A model generated the notes under the pieces. It did no database searches, was not told the DNA's origin, and saw only the letters and a program-made list of their open reading frames with translations. Of a stretch of 64,000 nt of DNA, positions 44,424 to 56,048 are shown in pieces. Source of the DNA: Stereocaulon alpinum (taxonomy: Eukaryota > Ascomycota > Lecanoromycetes > Lecanorales > Stereocaulaceae); NCBI GenBank assembly GCA_018257865.1, contig JAEUBA010000005.1:496001-560000 (forward strand), written 5' to 3'. How positions within the stretch are numbered: position 1 is the first letter of the stretch; the number at the start of each line of letters is the position of its first letter. The translations under genes and the position numbers were made by a program.

Positions 44424-45456
44424 ATGTCGCGGACTCCGCTAAGGCGTATAGATAGTAATTCTCGCCGGGGTCCTAACCTAAGCCCGTACTAAAGAGGAAT
44501 AATTATAGGGCGGCTTTCAGCGGGTATAACACCCTACTAAATTAAAAAGCAGTTCGGAATCCCTAAATCTACGATGTGATCAACTCAGAACCTCAACCTC
44601 CAGCGCTACTAGGGGGAGTTAATACCCTATACTAGCAGACCTAAGAAGCTCTCTAAGCGCGACTAATATAAGCTTATACGCTCTATACGCAGAAACCCCT
44701 AGATTAGCTATAGGGACCTTATAGTAGACGTAGGGCTTAGTTATAGCTAAAAAACCCTATAACGCGAGCTTAAGGCCTATAGCCTCCTTAATTAGCGTGC
44801 TAAAAAGCGCCTATTACTTACCCTAGAGGTAGCTGGTAAACGGCTTACTTAGTACCTAGCTAGGCAGTACTAGACGTTAGAATAGTAGCGTAATATAATC
44901 TAGTCTAATAAGTATTCAGTAGAGCGCGGAACTAGACGAGACCCTATATAGGTCTTCCGCTACCCCTATAAAAAGTAGAATAAGGAGATAATCAACCCCT
45001 ATAAAAAGGGTAAGGGCGTTAGTATTATAGTCTAGGCGGCGTTCTAGAGCTAGGAAAGAAGTAATCTATACTGAATAGTACGCGATATAGACTCTAGGAG
45101 GTAAGGCTACTCAGTAGTATCCTATATTAACGTTTTAGAGGAGAATATCCCCTAAATCTAAGAGCTAGGGCTCCTATTTATATAGGATAACGCCCTAATA
45201 TATATAGCACACGCAGTCCGTAATTAGTTTAATAATATAGAGGTTGATATCCTAGAATAGCCCCCGTACAGCTTAGACTTAAACCCTATTAAGTACCTTT
45301 AGTATCGCCTGAAGCAGCTGGTCTATAAGGTACGCCCTAATATAGAGCAAGTCCGTAGCGATAATAATAGAGTGCGGGACGCCCTATAGGAGGCGTTAGA
45401 AAGGGCCTAGTACCTAATAGATAAGGACCTATTAGACTATTTAGTAAGGAGTATAC
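44424..45456 (+). pseudogene. Tc1/mariner transposase remnant, 5' part
   Basis: With stops read through, it has an N-terminal helix-turn-helix-like part, a DNALIYIAHAVRN segment (catalytic Asp) and PPYSLDLNPIKYL, the DDE_3 'PPYSPDLNPIE' motif in which the catalytic Glu reads Lys (GAG to AAG fits RIP). It breaks after RSI at 45456. The C-terminal part continues at 52727-52779, where the frame resumes at PRRVTVYI and ends AKGW-stop-TKY-stop. So the gene was whole before the Gypsy inserted. Nonsense codons and the Glu-to-Lys change make it inactive. Confidence 0.8.
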
Positions 45457-45680
45457 TATTACGGGCTAGCCTTTCGTTACTTACTAGTATTTATTAAACT
45501 TCTTACTCATATTTATTATACTTCTTACTAGTATCTAACGCTAGGCCCCTTTAGCCTTAGCGCCCGAGCGCGTCCCTAATATATCTTGTATACGCTCTAT
45601 ATATATAGCTTTCCTTCCTTAGATTTATTCTCCTAGTCTAATAACACCCCTATCGACTCGCTCTAGGCTAGCCCCTAATA
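45457..45680 (+). repeat. Gypsy 5' LTR
   Basis: 224 bp, the same length as the 3' copy, with several C/T and G/A differences (for example tgtatacgctc versus tacacacgctc). Confidence 0.9.
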
Positions 45681-46439
45681 TTAGAATAAATCTTATAACT
45701 TACCCCCGCCCTTATAAGTATATTAGCGAGGTTAAATAAATAATATAAACCTACTTAGTATTCAACCCTACTAAGGTAGTAGAAGAAACTAAATAACCCC
45801 CGCTAGAGGCGAAGACTATAAGGAGTAGTTACTAGCAGACGAATCCGTAGGACGGTACTTTAAAGCTGAAGAGGTATAGGCCTATAAACTATTAATAATT
45901 AGAAGAGGCTACGGCCTACTACCTATAATATTACTAGTACTAGCGGGTATTAAAGAAAATTTCTATAAACCTAAATTATACCTAATAATACGATTCTAAT
46001 CCTACTTACCTAAATACTAGGTACCTTAGTCTTCGTCCCTCTACCTACCTATCTACCCTACCTAAAGTTACTACCGTATACTCGTATACTATCTTATAAG
46101 AGTATACGCTAAAGTATACCTCCTAACTATCTAGGATTCTTATCTCTAAGCTAATCTCTAGTACCTATACCCTCTCCTTTAGATCTAAACGACTCTATAC
46201 CCTTAATCGAAACTTCTAAGCTAGAAGATATAGAGGACTTAAGCTCTAAAGAAGCTACTAAAAAAACAGTTACTATACCCCCTCTACCAGCTATTAATAT
46301 AGGTAATACGCTAGCCTTTACTAAGGCTTAGACTACCTTTATAATAACTACTATCTAAGCTGCTATAGCAGCGGCCCTTATAGCGAATACCCTCCCGCCT
46401 ACGCCTCCTAATCCCTAACGTTAGTAGAGAGCTCTTACC

Positions 46440-47545
46440 GCTAACCTCTAGCTATTAATAGATTATTACCTTCCTAAGCCTACCCCTAGTAGCTCTCCTA
46501 TTAATCTATCTAAAATTAAATATCCCCGTAATCGTTTCAGTAATTATAAGGGTGAGGTTAAGTATAATTTATAGAAGATAGTAATAAAGCTATTTATTAA
46601 GGAATACCTAGCTAACTTCTAAAAAGAATTAAAGTAAGTCTCTATCTACTTTAAGTACTCCTCTAGCGAAGCTTAAACCTTAATCCTTTAGTATATAGAT
46701 CCTAATTATATAAGCCCTACTAAGAACGCCTCCGATATCTTAAAGATACTTAACTAGCGTTTTTTTAATTATAACTATATCTAGTCTACCCGCCTTATAT
46801 ATTATAAGCTTAAAATAGGATTAATAACCTATAATAATTTCTAGATTAAATTTACCTAGCTTATAACTATAGGAAAAATTAATACGAAGCGCTAGTTTAA
46901 GGATCTATATAAGAAAATCTCCCCCGCACTAAAAAGGGATATCCGTACTAAGAAATATAAGATAAATAAGGACTATTCTACCCTTAACGAGTTCCTCGTA
47001 GTTACTAATTAGGAGATATATAATATCTAAGCTAAAGAAGCCGCTATAAAGCCTTAGGTAAACACCGACCCTTATAGTATCCTAAGGATAAAGAGCTAGC
47101 GAGCCCCTTCGCCTACCCTAATCCCTTATATAGACCGCTAAGTCACCTTTAGAGGTATAACCGTACGCTTCCTATCTAAGACTAATAAAGAGGAATATTA
47201 TAAGGAGGAGTATCCTATATCGAAGGATAAGCTAAAGTATTTCTACTATAATAAGGAAGGCTACTTCGCCCCCGAATACCCTAAGCGTCTCCGCGAAGTA
47301 GTATAAGAAGTTAGTAGTAAAGATAAGGACGCTAGAGAGACTAAAGAAGTTAAGGAGACGTTAGATTTAGAAAACTAGCTATCCTTAGGGAAGTCGCCCT
47401 TAAGGACCTACTATTCTTATTATCCGTAGAATTCTATAATCCCTTTAGTAGGCGTTTATTTATATATCCTATTATCTTAATAGCTTAGGATAAGGAATAT
47501 AAATTAAAAGCTCTTACTAATACTAGTACTACTATATACTTATTT
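46440..47545 (+). pseudogene. Gypsy gag and protease N-terminus remnant
   Basis: Plus-strand frame with stops. The zinc knuckle near 47236-47285 reads YFYYNKEGYFAPEYP, where Cys and His have become Tyr (TGT/TGC to TAT/TAC, CAC to TAC). The protease begins ALTNTSTT, the degraded D-T-G catalytic loop, and breaks at 47545 where the insert starts; it resumes at 48758 with INKKEV. Confidence 0.75.
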
Positions 47546-47569
47546 GATTGATTGATTGATTGATTGGTT
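47546..47569 (+). repeat. GATT microsatellite / retroposon tail
   Basis: Tandem gatt units at the left border of the 1.2-kb insert, exactly adjoining the target duplication. Confidence 0.85.
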
Positions 47570-48743
47570 TATACGCCTATTCTAGTATCTATATATACTA
47601 ATAAGGGTGTTCTATTATATTATTTATGAAACTAGTAGATAGTACACGTAGTGTGCCTTTCCTAGCCGTAAGAGAAACCATAGTATAGTGCCTAGATAAA
47701 AACTCCCGCTTATCCTTAATAATATAATTACTTTTAGTCTGAGGATTATACCCTAGGCCTCCTTAATACCGGTAACTCTTAACTATATTCTTTAATATTA
47801 TACTGAGCGCTTTATAATATTATTTCTAATACTAACTATAATATACGCCCTTCGTACTATACTTAGCTCTTAAGGACCCTGCTGTATTCTTCTATATCCT
47901 TCGACTTTATTATAGCGCTAAGCGCCCTATAACTTTCTTTAACCTTTACTGTGTTAATATAGGGGGGGGGGAGGAGGGGGTATATAGCCGTCCTATAAGG
48001 GTTTAAGTTATTAGCGCTGATTAGTAGTATTTATTAGTATCCGTAGTAGTACCGGATTTAGCTGTTTAGTAGTTTGCTAGTTAAGGATATAAGAAAGGGG
48101 GGAAGCTATATATACCGCTTAGGAGGCCTATACTTATATAAAGAATTAGATAGTATAATATCCCGCTGGTTATATTAGATAGTACTTACTTCTATCCTTA
48201 TATACTTTACTTTAGGGGGGAGCTAACCCTTCAGCTTATAATTATAGTTATACGGCGCTACTTATACTAAAGGCTTACCTAGCTACTTAGATAGGGGCCG
48301 TCCTTTTCTAAAATACGCCTTCTAATTTATAACTTAGTATATCCTTCTCTTAGTCCTGTATACCTATAACCCTAGCCTTCCCCTAGGATAGACTGCGCGT
48401 TAGTCTTAACTAGTAGATATATATCGAGCGTACGTAGATATTAGATTTTTTGAATTAATAGCTAGGTAGGTATTACCTATACTCTTTACTTATTAGGCTG
48501 AGATACTATACCTAATACTAATTCTTGCTGTCTAGTCTCGATTGTAGGGGAGGTATAATAGTCGTAGTAGAGTTAGGGTAGGTATTATCGCGTTGCCTAA
48601 AAAACTCTGTATAGAGTTCTCAGCAACTACGCGACGTCTTAATATCATTCAACCTATAATATATTAGGGGAGATATCTCAGCTCTGAATAGGTATTCAGG
48701 TTCGTAGCTAGCACCGCGTACAGGTGTGTCTCCATCGCTAGCC
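47546..48743 (-). mobile_element. 1.2-kb insert with 14-bp TSD and GATT-repeat end (LINE/SINE-like)
   Basis: An exact 14-bp duplication (ctatatacttattt) at 47532-47545 and 48744-48757 brackets 1198 bp that interrupt the Gypsy protease frame. The left end is a run of about five GATT units (47546-47569); on the minus strand this is a 3' tail of AATC repeats. A long variable-size TSD plus a short tandem 3' tail is the mark of target-primed retrotransposition, so a 5'-truncated LINE or a SINE in minus orientation is the best reading. No reverse transcriptase motif was recognised. A G-rich run lies at about 47961-47978. The insert is also RIP-mutated. Confidence 0.68.
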
Positions 48744-48757
48744 CTATATACTTATTT

Positions 48758-51700
48758 ATTAATAAAAAAGAAGTATAAATCCTTTCTAATACCCTTAATA
48801 TTATCCCTATTCCCCTTTCTAAACCCCGATACCTTTACGGATATAATAGTAAGATAAGAAGGAAGCCTATTACCTATATAATCTATCCTTCTATATAAGT
48901 CGGCGATTATATAGAGTCTACCGTACCTATACTTATTACCGACTTAGGTAATTAATATATTATCCTTAGTAAGCTGTAGATAAATAAGTATAAGATCCTA
49001 CTAGATATAGTAGATAATTATATTATCTTTATACTAGGGCGTTACGACTATACTAGTATACCTACGCCTAACCTATCTACCTCTAGTCTAGGAGTTAAAG
49101 CTAAATTAACTACCTTAAAGACGGCAAATCCTACTAAGATCGCTGTAGTAAAACCTAAGCTAAAGAAGGTTAGTACCCCTTATACTACCTCTCCCCCACC
49201 CGAAGAAAATAAGGCGTTAGATATTAGTTAAATTAGTATAGCAGCCTTCTACCTACTAGCCTAGAATCCGAAGAAGTACTAAGTTTAGTGCTTCTCTATA
49301 ACCCTTACCGGAATAGAACGTAAACTAAGAAAAGACGTCCCTATAGAAGTAATACGCGAGACCACCGTCTATACTAGGGAGGATATTAAGAAGAAGCTTC
49401 TAAAGGAATACTATAACTTAATCGACGTCTTTAATAAAGATAAGGTAAAGGAGCTCCCTCTATATAGACTGTATAACTATAAGATTAAACTAGAGCTAGG
49501 GAAGAAGCTGCTATAGAGTTAACTATACCTAATATCTAGTTTTAAGTTATAAAAGATAAAGGAATATCTGGAAGAGAACCTATAAAAGGGCTTTATATTA
49601 CTAAGTACCGTACCGTATACGTCCCCTATACTATTCGTATAGAAAAAGGATAGTAGCTTAAGATTCTACGTAGACTACCGTAAACTAAATATAATTACTA
49701 TTTAGAACTAGTACCCTATTCCTTTAATTAAAGAAGCCTTAGCTTATATAGTAAGTTGTAAATACCTTACGAAGCTCGATATTATTACTATATTTAATAA
49801 GCTTAGAATATATTCTAATAGTAAGGACCTTACTACCTTTACTACTTCTTTTAGAGCCTTTAAGTATTATATATTACCTTTTAGACTTACTAGAGGTCCT
49901 ACCTCCTACTAGTAATATATAAACGATAACTTATTTAAATACCTTAACAACTTCTGCTAAGTATACTTAGATAATATCCTTATCTATAGTAAGATAAAGA
50001 AGGAGTACTAGGAATATATACGGAAGGTCCTACTACAGCTTCGCGAAGTAGGCCTTTAAGTAGATATAGATAAATATAAGTTCTATATATAAGAAACGAA
50101 GTTTTTGGGCCTAATAGTATCTACTAGCGGACTGAGAATAGATCCTAATAAGGTTAAGGTAGTCGCTAACTAGGAAACCCCTACCTGCCTAAAGGAGGTA
50201 TAAGTATTCGTTAGCTTTTATAACTTCTACTGTCGATTTATTAAGGACTTCTTAAAAACGGTAAAGCTACTAGTAGCGCTTACCAAAAAAGATTACCCGT
50301 TCTAATAGTCTAAAGTATATTAATCAGCCTTTAAAGAGATAAAGGATCTAGTAACTAGTACCTTAGTACTAAGGTACTACGAAAGATCTTAACTAGCGGT
50401 ACTAGAGATAGACTCCTTAGACTATATTAATAGTAGAGTTTTATTATAAGCGGATAATAATAGAGTACTATACTTAGTAGTATTCTATAGTAAGAACTTA
50501 CTACTAGCAGAATATAACTATAAGATCTATAATAAGGAACTACTAGCGATAGTTCGCTACCTAGAATACTAGCGCTCTAAACTTAAGTCGACTAATATCC
50601 TAATTTAGATCTTCACCGACTATAAAAACTTAGAGTACTTTATATAGATAAAAGAGCTTACCCGCTATTAAGCTAGATAGGCTGAGAAGTTAGTAGACTA
50701 TAACTTTAAGATTATATACCGCACTAGCAAGTTAAATAGGAAAGTAGATACCCTAACTAAGTTACCTAACTTAGTACCTACTAATAAGGACGACTTACGT
50801 CTAAAGCACTAGTATTATATACTACTATCACCTAAGTATTTTTAAGGTTATAATCTAACCTTCTTAGCAGACTGAGAAGCTGAGGAGGGGGGTAAGCCTA
50901 CGGAGGAGCAAATTAACGTACTAATAGACGAGGACTTACCTCTCTACGCTAGGATTATATTAGCTAATTAGGATAATAAGGACTATACGCAGCTGCGAGA
51001 GGCTATTAAAAAGAATCCTACCTAGATCTTTAAGGGTATTAATCTAAGGCACTGCTCCTAACGCTATTATACCCTCTTCTATAAAGAACGCCTTTAGGTC
51101 CCCGCCTTACTAGAACTCTATATTAAACTCCTAAAGGAAAGCTATAATCTCCCTATAAGCGGCCACCTAGGAAGGGACTGGATACTAGAGATCCTAAAAC
51201 GGTAATTCTATTAGCTAGGTATAAAGGAAGAGGTGGCGCGTTATATTCGTAACTACTATACCTATTAAAGAAGTAAGGCGCTAAGGGATTAGTATAACGG
51301 ACTCCTATAGCTACTATCTACCCTAGAGTAACGCTAGTAGGATATCTTAATAGACTTTATTATAAGTCTTCCTATCTTAGATAACTATAACGCTATTTAT
51401 ATACTAGTAGACCGCCTTACTAAGGAACGGTACTACGCCCTATATACTACTACTAATAAAGGAATATCCGTAGAGGCTACGGTAGATATCTTACTTAACT
51501 ACGTCTTCCGCACCTATAGTCTACCTAACTTAATTATATTAGACTAAGGTCTATAGTTCGTCTTATTAGTATAGAAAGCACTATATAAGCGGTTATAAAT
51601 TAAGGTAAAGCTATCTATAGTATTCCACCCCGAAACCGATAGATAGACTGAAAGGGCTAATTAAGATATCGAGCGACTACTAAGGATATACTATTCCTAT

Positions 51701-52440
51701 ATATAGGACGATTAGGTCCGTTAGCTACTAATTATAGAATTCGCTAATAATAATACTATCGCTAACGCTACCAGTATATCTCCTTTCTTCGCTAATAAAG
51801 GCTTCTATCCTTATATATCTTTCTCACCGCTAGTAGAGCCCGGCCCTTCTATATAGGAAAGGACGTAGGCTGCTAAGGTAAACGGTATTATAGATAAAAT
51901 AGCGGATATACTAGAATTTATTAAGGAACAGTCCGCCTAGAGTCGTAAATAGATAATAGACTAGGCGAATCGCTACTAATCTAACGTCTCCTATAAAGCA
52001 GGAGATTTGGTCTTCCTATCTAGTAGAAATATTACTACAGCACGGCTAAGTAAGAAGCTGGACGATAAGATACTAGGGCTATTTAAAGTTACTAAGAAAG
52101 TAGGATATTCCTACCGCCTAGAGCTCCTAGTAAGTATATAGATCTATAATAAGTTCCACCCTAGCCTATTACGTAAGGCTACTAATAATCCCCTACCTAG
52201 GTAACGTATCGAACCCCTAGGGCTAATAATTATCGATAACGAAAACGAATAGGAACTAGATAAGATTTTAGATACCCGCTAGATAGGGAAGAAGCGCTGT
52301 TTATAGTTCCGTATTAGGTAGAAGGATAAGGAGTAACCGGATCGTTAATAGTATAACGCGAATAGTAATAAGTTTAAATATATAGCTAATATAGTTATAG
52401 ACTTCTACCGCTATTACCCTAGAAAACCTAGCGGTCCCAG
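48758..52440 (+). pseudogene. Gypsy pol remnant (PR-RT-RH-IN-chromodomain)
   Basis: Read through stops it shows VDYRKLN, a YLDN RT catalytic segment (YxDD degraded), KELLAIVRYLEY of RNase H, an integrase zinc region and core, and a C-terminal chromodomain-like end (DKILDTR...YRYYPRKPSG). It is inactive. Confidence 0.82.
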
Positions 52441-52497
52441 CTAATAGAAGACTGCTTATACGTATTAGGGTCGATACTTTCTTAAGGGGGGGGGTAA

Positions 52498-52721
52498 TAT
52501 TATAGGCTAGCCTTTCGTTACTTACTAGTATTTATTAAACTTCTTACTTATATTTATTATACTTCTTACTAGTATCTAACGCTAGGCCCCTTTAGCCTTA
52601 GCGCCTGAGCGCGTCCCTAATATATCTTACACACGCTCTATATACATAGCTTTCCTTCCTTAGATTTATTCTCCTAGTCTAATAACACCCCTATCGACTC
52701 GCTTTAGGCCGGCCCCTAATA
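52498..52721 (+). repeat. Gypsy 3' LTR
   Basis: 224 bp, preceded by the poly-G purine tract and followed by the tatac target duplication. Confidence 0.9.
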
Positions 52722-52726
52722 TATAC

Positions 52727-52779
52727 CTAGGCGGGTTACTGTATATATTTAGGCTAAGGGCTGGTAGACTAAATACTAG
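52727..52779 (+). pseudogene. Tc1/mariner transposase remnant, 3' end
   Basis: Direct in-frame continuation of the transposase across the 7.3-kb insert, ending at the TAG at 52777-52779. It confirms that the insertion split one gene. Confidence 0.75.
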
Positions 52780-52932
52780 ATTATAAATATAACTAGAGAA
52801 ACCTTATATATACCCTATATAATTACTATGTAAAGTTATAAGCCTTCTCCGTGTAAGTTGGTGGTGCAGCATTAGAATGTTTGGGGGGGTGGAAAGTTTG
52901 GTGGGGGATGGTGCGAGAACTTTTGACCCCTA

Positions 52933-53229
52933 GCTGTATCTTAGGCCTAAACAATGCCCAACTATCCGAGTTCCAAAATAAGAAGGATAATTTGATTCGT
53001 GCTCTGTAGCATACGCTAGTCTCTCCGCGTGGATCGTTAGTACGGATCGATAGAGCTATTCAACGTCTAGAGGAGTACGATTGTATGCTGCTCATTGGAG
53101 GGGTAATCCCACGAATCGTCACCCAGATGTTGGAGACCAGACCCACCTTAGATCTCATGGGAAGGGGAAGAGGGACACAAGTCGCCCGTTGCACCTTCAT
53201 TTAGCTTTGCCGTGACAGCTTCGTTAAAG
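52933..53229. other. Upstream region of TRM12
   Basis: 297 bp between the Tc1-type right end and the TRM12 ATG. It is non-RIP host sequence and the presumed promoter. Confidence 0.45.
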
Positions 53230-54792
53230 ATGTTCGATCTCTCCGCCACAGAGACACGAACTATGGACGATGATCCGGAAGCCTTTGTTGCTTTGATTGT
53301 ACCTAAAAGACTGGTAAAGAGGACAAAAGACGCCTTAAAAGCTCAGCAAAAGTTCAACAAAATGGAGAAGATTAGATCAGTTTCATCTCGAGACGTGGAA
53401 CGTGTTGTAGCTGGAAGTCCAGCGAATGTTCTCAACGAAAGCTTTCATGTTCCTACAAATCTTTACGTGGGAAGCGAGGGGTATAAGGCAGAGAATTTTA
53501 GAGACCTGCTGAAGTTTTTAGGATTACAGGAGCACGAAGCCAACATCAGCCTTGTTGCCAGTCCTTCATCGTCTGCTGCTCAATTATCCAAATCTTCTGT
53601 CAAAAATGGTGGCGATCAAGGAAATATGAACCTCTTAGCAAGGATAATCAGCAAGTGGCTTGCTCTCCAAGGGTTAGATGAGTATCATCTTGCCGCAAGC
53701 ACGAATTCAATGTGCAAGTGGACCTACACAATCTACCCACCTCTCTTGCTCTTACCCAGTTCCGATTTCTCGACTTTAACAGCCGCAATTGCCTTGAAAC
53801 CTAATATCGGTGACTTTGTTACCCTGTATTCCATGCTCTGCGAAGCTTTTAAAGTCACTCATCTTGCATTGAATGCGCCAATACCTGCCAATGTTGAGAG
53901 AGGAACACCCAGTGAAGATTTCCAGCCACCAAACGAATCCATGAACCTTGCCACGGACTTAACCCCCAACATTCTTCGTTCTCCTACAGGCCTCACATCT
54001 CTTCATGGTAATTTCGGCCCAGTTCTGCCGACTGGCCAAGTCCCTACAGAGACAGACTTTACGGCAGCATTCTGGTGCACTGTACGGCAAAATGGCATAT
54101 TTCAGACTTGGGCGCCACGATATACGATGTTCTCGAGAGGGAACATTACAGAGAAAGTTCGTGTCCTCGAACTAGCTTCGCGGACGGAAGCACGACTAGG
54201 TGTGAAGCCTCAGCAGACCAGTGCTGTAGACTTGTATGCTGGGATTGGGTACTTTGCTTTCAGCTATGCTAAGGCTGGAATGGGGAAAGTGTTGTGTTGG
54301 GAGATCAATCCCTGGAGCGTCGAGGGGCTTCGAAGGGGGACCGAAGGGAATAAGTGGAACATCAAGATCGTCATGGGTAGAGAAGACTCGGAAGTGGAGT
54401 GCGATAAGGACGAGAAGCTGGTCATTTTCCAGGAAAGCAACGACCATGCAGCCACGCGAGTTGAGCAAATGAGAGATAAGATACCACCAGTCACCCACGT
54501 CAATTGTGGTTATTTACCCAGCTCGCTGGAAAGCTGGGAGGTGGCAGTCCAGGTGCTTGATTCTGCAGGAGGTTGGATTCATGCGCACGAGAATGTTGCA
54601 AAGAAAGATATCGAGGACAGAAAAGCACAAATAGTGACGACATTCAAGGAGCTCATGACCACGAATCCTAATCAGAAATTGGTGGAGCAATACAGTGTCT
54701 ATTGCGAGCATGTGGAAATGGTCAAGAGCTATGCTCCTGGTGTGATGCATTGTGTTTTCGATATCGCTATATTCCCACTCGCTATGGAATAA
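53230..54792 (+). CDS. TRM12: tRNA wybutosine-synthesizing protein 2 (TYW2)
   Basis: One exon, 520 aa from the ATG at 53230 (A at -3); the frame is open a little upstream only through a GTG. TYW2 transfers the 3-amino-3-carboxypropyl group of S-adenosylmethionine onto the tricyclic guanine-37 intermediate of tRNA-Phe during wybutosine synthesis. The N-terminal half (AFVALIVPKRLVKRTKDAL) is the poorly conserved domain of fungal Trm12. The methyltransferase-like SAM site is VDLYAGIGYFAFSYAKAG at about residues 331-348, followed by CWEINPWSVEGLRRG. WIHAHENV and the C-terminal HCVFDI also match. It lies 300 bp from the transposon nest yet is intact and not RIP-altered. Confidence 0.9.
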   Translation: MFDLSATETRTMDDDPEAFVALIVPKRLVKRTKDALKAQQKFNKMEKIRSVSSRDVERVVAGSPANVLNESFHVPTNLYVGSEGYKAENFRDLLKFLGLQEHEANISLVASPSSSAAQLSKSSVKNGGDQGNMNLLARIISKWLALQGLDEYHLAASTNSMCKWTYTIYPPLLLLPSSDFSTLTAAIALKPNIGDFVTLYSMLCEAFKVTHLALNAPIPANVERGTPSEDFQPPNESMNLATDLTPNILRSPTGLTSLHGNFGPVLPTGQVPTETDFTAAFWCTVRQNGIFQTWAPRYTMFSRGNITEKVRVLELASRTEARLGVKPQQTSAVDLYAGIGYFAFSYAKAGMGKVLCWEINPWSVEGLRRGTEGNKWNIKIVMGREDSEVECDKDEKLVIFQESNDHAATRVEQMRDKIPPVTHVNCGYLPSSLESWEVAVQVLDSAGGWIHAHENVAKKDIEDRKAQIVTTFKELMTTNPNQKLVEQYSVYCEHVEMVKSYAPGVMHCVFDIAIFPLAME

Positions 54793-55483
54793 GATGTCAT
54801 TGAACTTCAACGAACTAAAGATGGGCAGGGGATCCCAAGCTCGCATGCTGAGCCTGGCATACATTAAGACCCACCGTGGCCATTCTTTAGTGCCATTACG
54901 TTGATTGAATATCGTTCCCGGACCTGTTATCGTCTCACCTGCTGCACTGCAGGCTCAGCCAGAGGTTCTAGCATAGATCTCAGCGTGAGATGAAGGAAGG
55001 GATGTGAAGGAAGCTGATCATCGGTACCGCTGGTGCTTAAGTATTTGTCTAATGGATGACTCTTATATTAAGGTCACTTGTCCTAAGCTCGCTCGGATCA
55101 CGACCCTACCAGTAATAAACCTAACCCTACTTGGCAAAGAGGAAGGGATGGTCTGACGACTATAATCAGTGGCTGCGTGAACAGGACTTAGTCGATGCGC
55201 CTGAGATACTTGAGGAGTTCAAGCAGAAGCAAAAGCAAAAGCACAGATTAGGCAAGAAGGCGAACAAATTGATTGCTAAAAACTAATGCAACGCCGCCAG
55301 CGGCGCTGCCAATTATCTTGCTGCCAAAGCAGCAGCGCTAACATAAAATTGCTGCTAAGTAGCACCGTCCTCCTCATCCTCCTCATCCTCCTCTTCATCA
55401 TCTGCCACAAGGGCAGGCAGGCGGCTCTGCACACCGTTAGTCGGGCTCCAAAAGGGGGAAGGAAAGGTAAAAATTATACCTCA
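54793..55483. other. Low-coding interval after TRM12
   Basis: About 0.7 kb. A plus-strand open segment at about 55128-55287 reads GWSDDYNQWLREQDL and ends in a Lys/Gln-rich helix (HRLGKKANKLIAKN-stop). It has no start codon and resembles the tail of a transposon or degraded gene, but I cannot place it. A (tcctcctca)n tract lies at about 55368-55400. Confidence 0.35.
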
Positions 55484-56048
55484 TAACGCTTAACGTCCAC
55501 GAGATCCTCTAAGGCCGAAGCGATCCTATCTAAAACAGCGGTATAAGCGGGCGGGAGCGCAGCAGCAGCAGCTCCGACCCCCCCTATACGCGTAGTGTGG
55601 CGTATACGGCGAAGCGCCAAGGTGAAGGAGCGCTGGAGAGAGGCGAGCTGTGTGGCGTCCCCACCCGCGTGCGCCACGCTGTCAGAGGCGGCGAGGACGC
55701 GGGCCAGGAGGCGACGAAGGGAGGCGGGGATGGTGGCGACGCAAGTGGCGTTAAGCCGAGCACAGCGGGAGCAGCGGGTGGAGCCCGCGGAAGCGGGCAC
55801 GCAGAGGAGACCGCTAGAAAAGATTCAGCCAAAACTCTCTAACAGAGATAGGAGACATACGGTGATGCCTGTTGGCGCTGCGCACAGCGCAGACAACAAG
55901 GGCGAGGAAGAGCGACAGCGGGGTTGGAGCGGCCTAGTATAGGAGGGCCAGCATTACCGCCAGCAGCCTGGAGAAACGTCAGAATCGAAACGGCCAAACA
56001 CAAGACCATACATACGCCAAAATGACCGCCAGGGCCGCGCGGAGGCAT
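55484..56048 (-). pseudogene. Broken Cys-rich frame, unknown
   Basis: Two overlapping minus-strand frames look like one broken gene. The upstream one (ATG 56048) has a hydrophobic start (VCMVLCLAVSILTFLQ) and a CCLRCAQRQQ motif before a stop. The downstream one (to 55484, ending DVKRYEV) has TRCSRCARLNATCVAT, then an Ala/Arg/Leu-rich helical part. CxxC...CxxC...C spacing recalls small zinc-binding fungal ORFs found near repeats. A frameshift or unrecognised intron between 55850 and 55800 would join them. I have no family name. The sequence is GC-rich and not RIP-like, unlike the transposons. Confidence 0.35.

Larger units (their letters stand above)
45457..52721 (+). mobile_element. Ty3/Gypsy chromovirus inside the Tc1 transposase
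   Basis: 224-bp LTRs (45457-45680 and 52498-52721) whose ends read tatta...taata, i.e. TGTTA...TAACA after RIP, and a perfect 5-bp target duplication tatac (45452-45456; 52722-52726). Plus orientation: a polypurine tract (ttaagggggggggg) directly precedes the 3' LTR at about 52482-52494. Coding order: gag about 46440-47330 with zinc knuckle YFYYNKEGYFA; protease split by an insert; RT about 49560-50300 (RFYVDYRKLN, YLDNILIYS); RNase H about 50480-50650; integrase about 51050-52000 (GHLGRDW, FHPETDR); chromodomain about 52250-52440. Stops throughout, so inactive. Confidence 0.92.
44334..52932 (+). mobile_element. Tc1/mariner-type DNA transposon, split by a Gypsy element
   Basis: A relic of about 1.3 kb without its insert. 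Both outer edges show TA followed by partly matching inverted ends: 44336-44356 and, inverted, 52908-52930 (12 of 14 inner bases agree: agttttcgcgccat versus agttctcgcaccat). The transposase starts at 44424 (MSRTPLRRIDS) and resumes after the insert, ending near 52779. The subterminal left end has a small dyad (aaaac-cgc-gtttt). The ends are divergent, so exact borders are approximate. RIP-like stops run throughout. Confidence 0.72.

Noticed and set aside
55140..55287. Short Lys/Gln-rich frame as a gene
   Set aside because: No start codon, no motif; kept only as a note in the intergenic entry.
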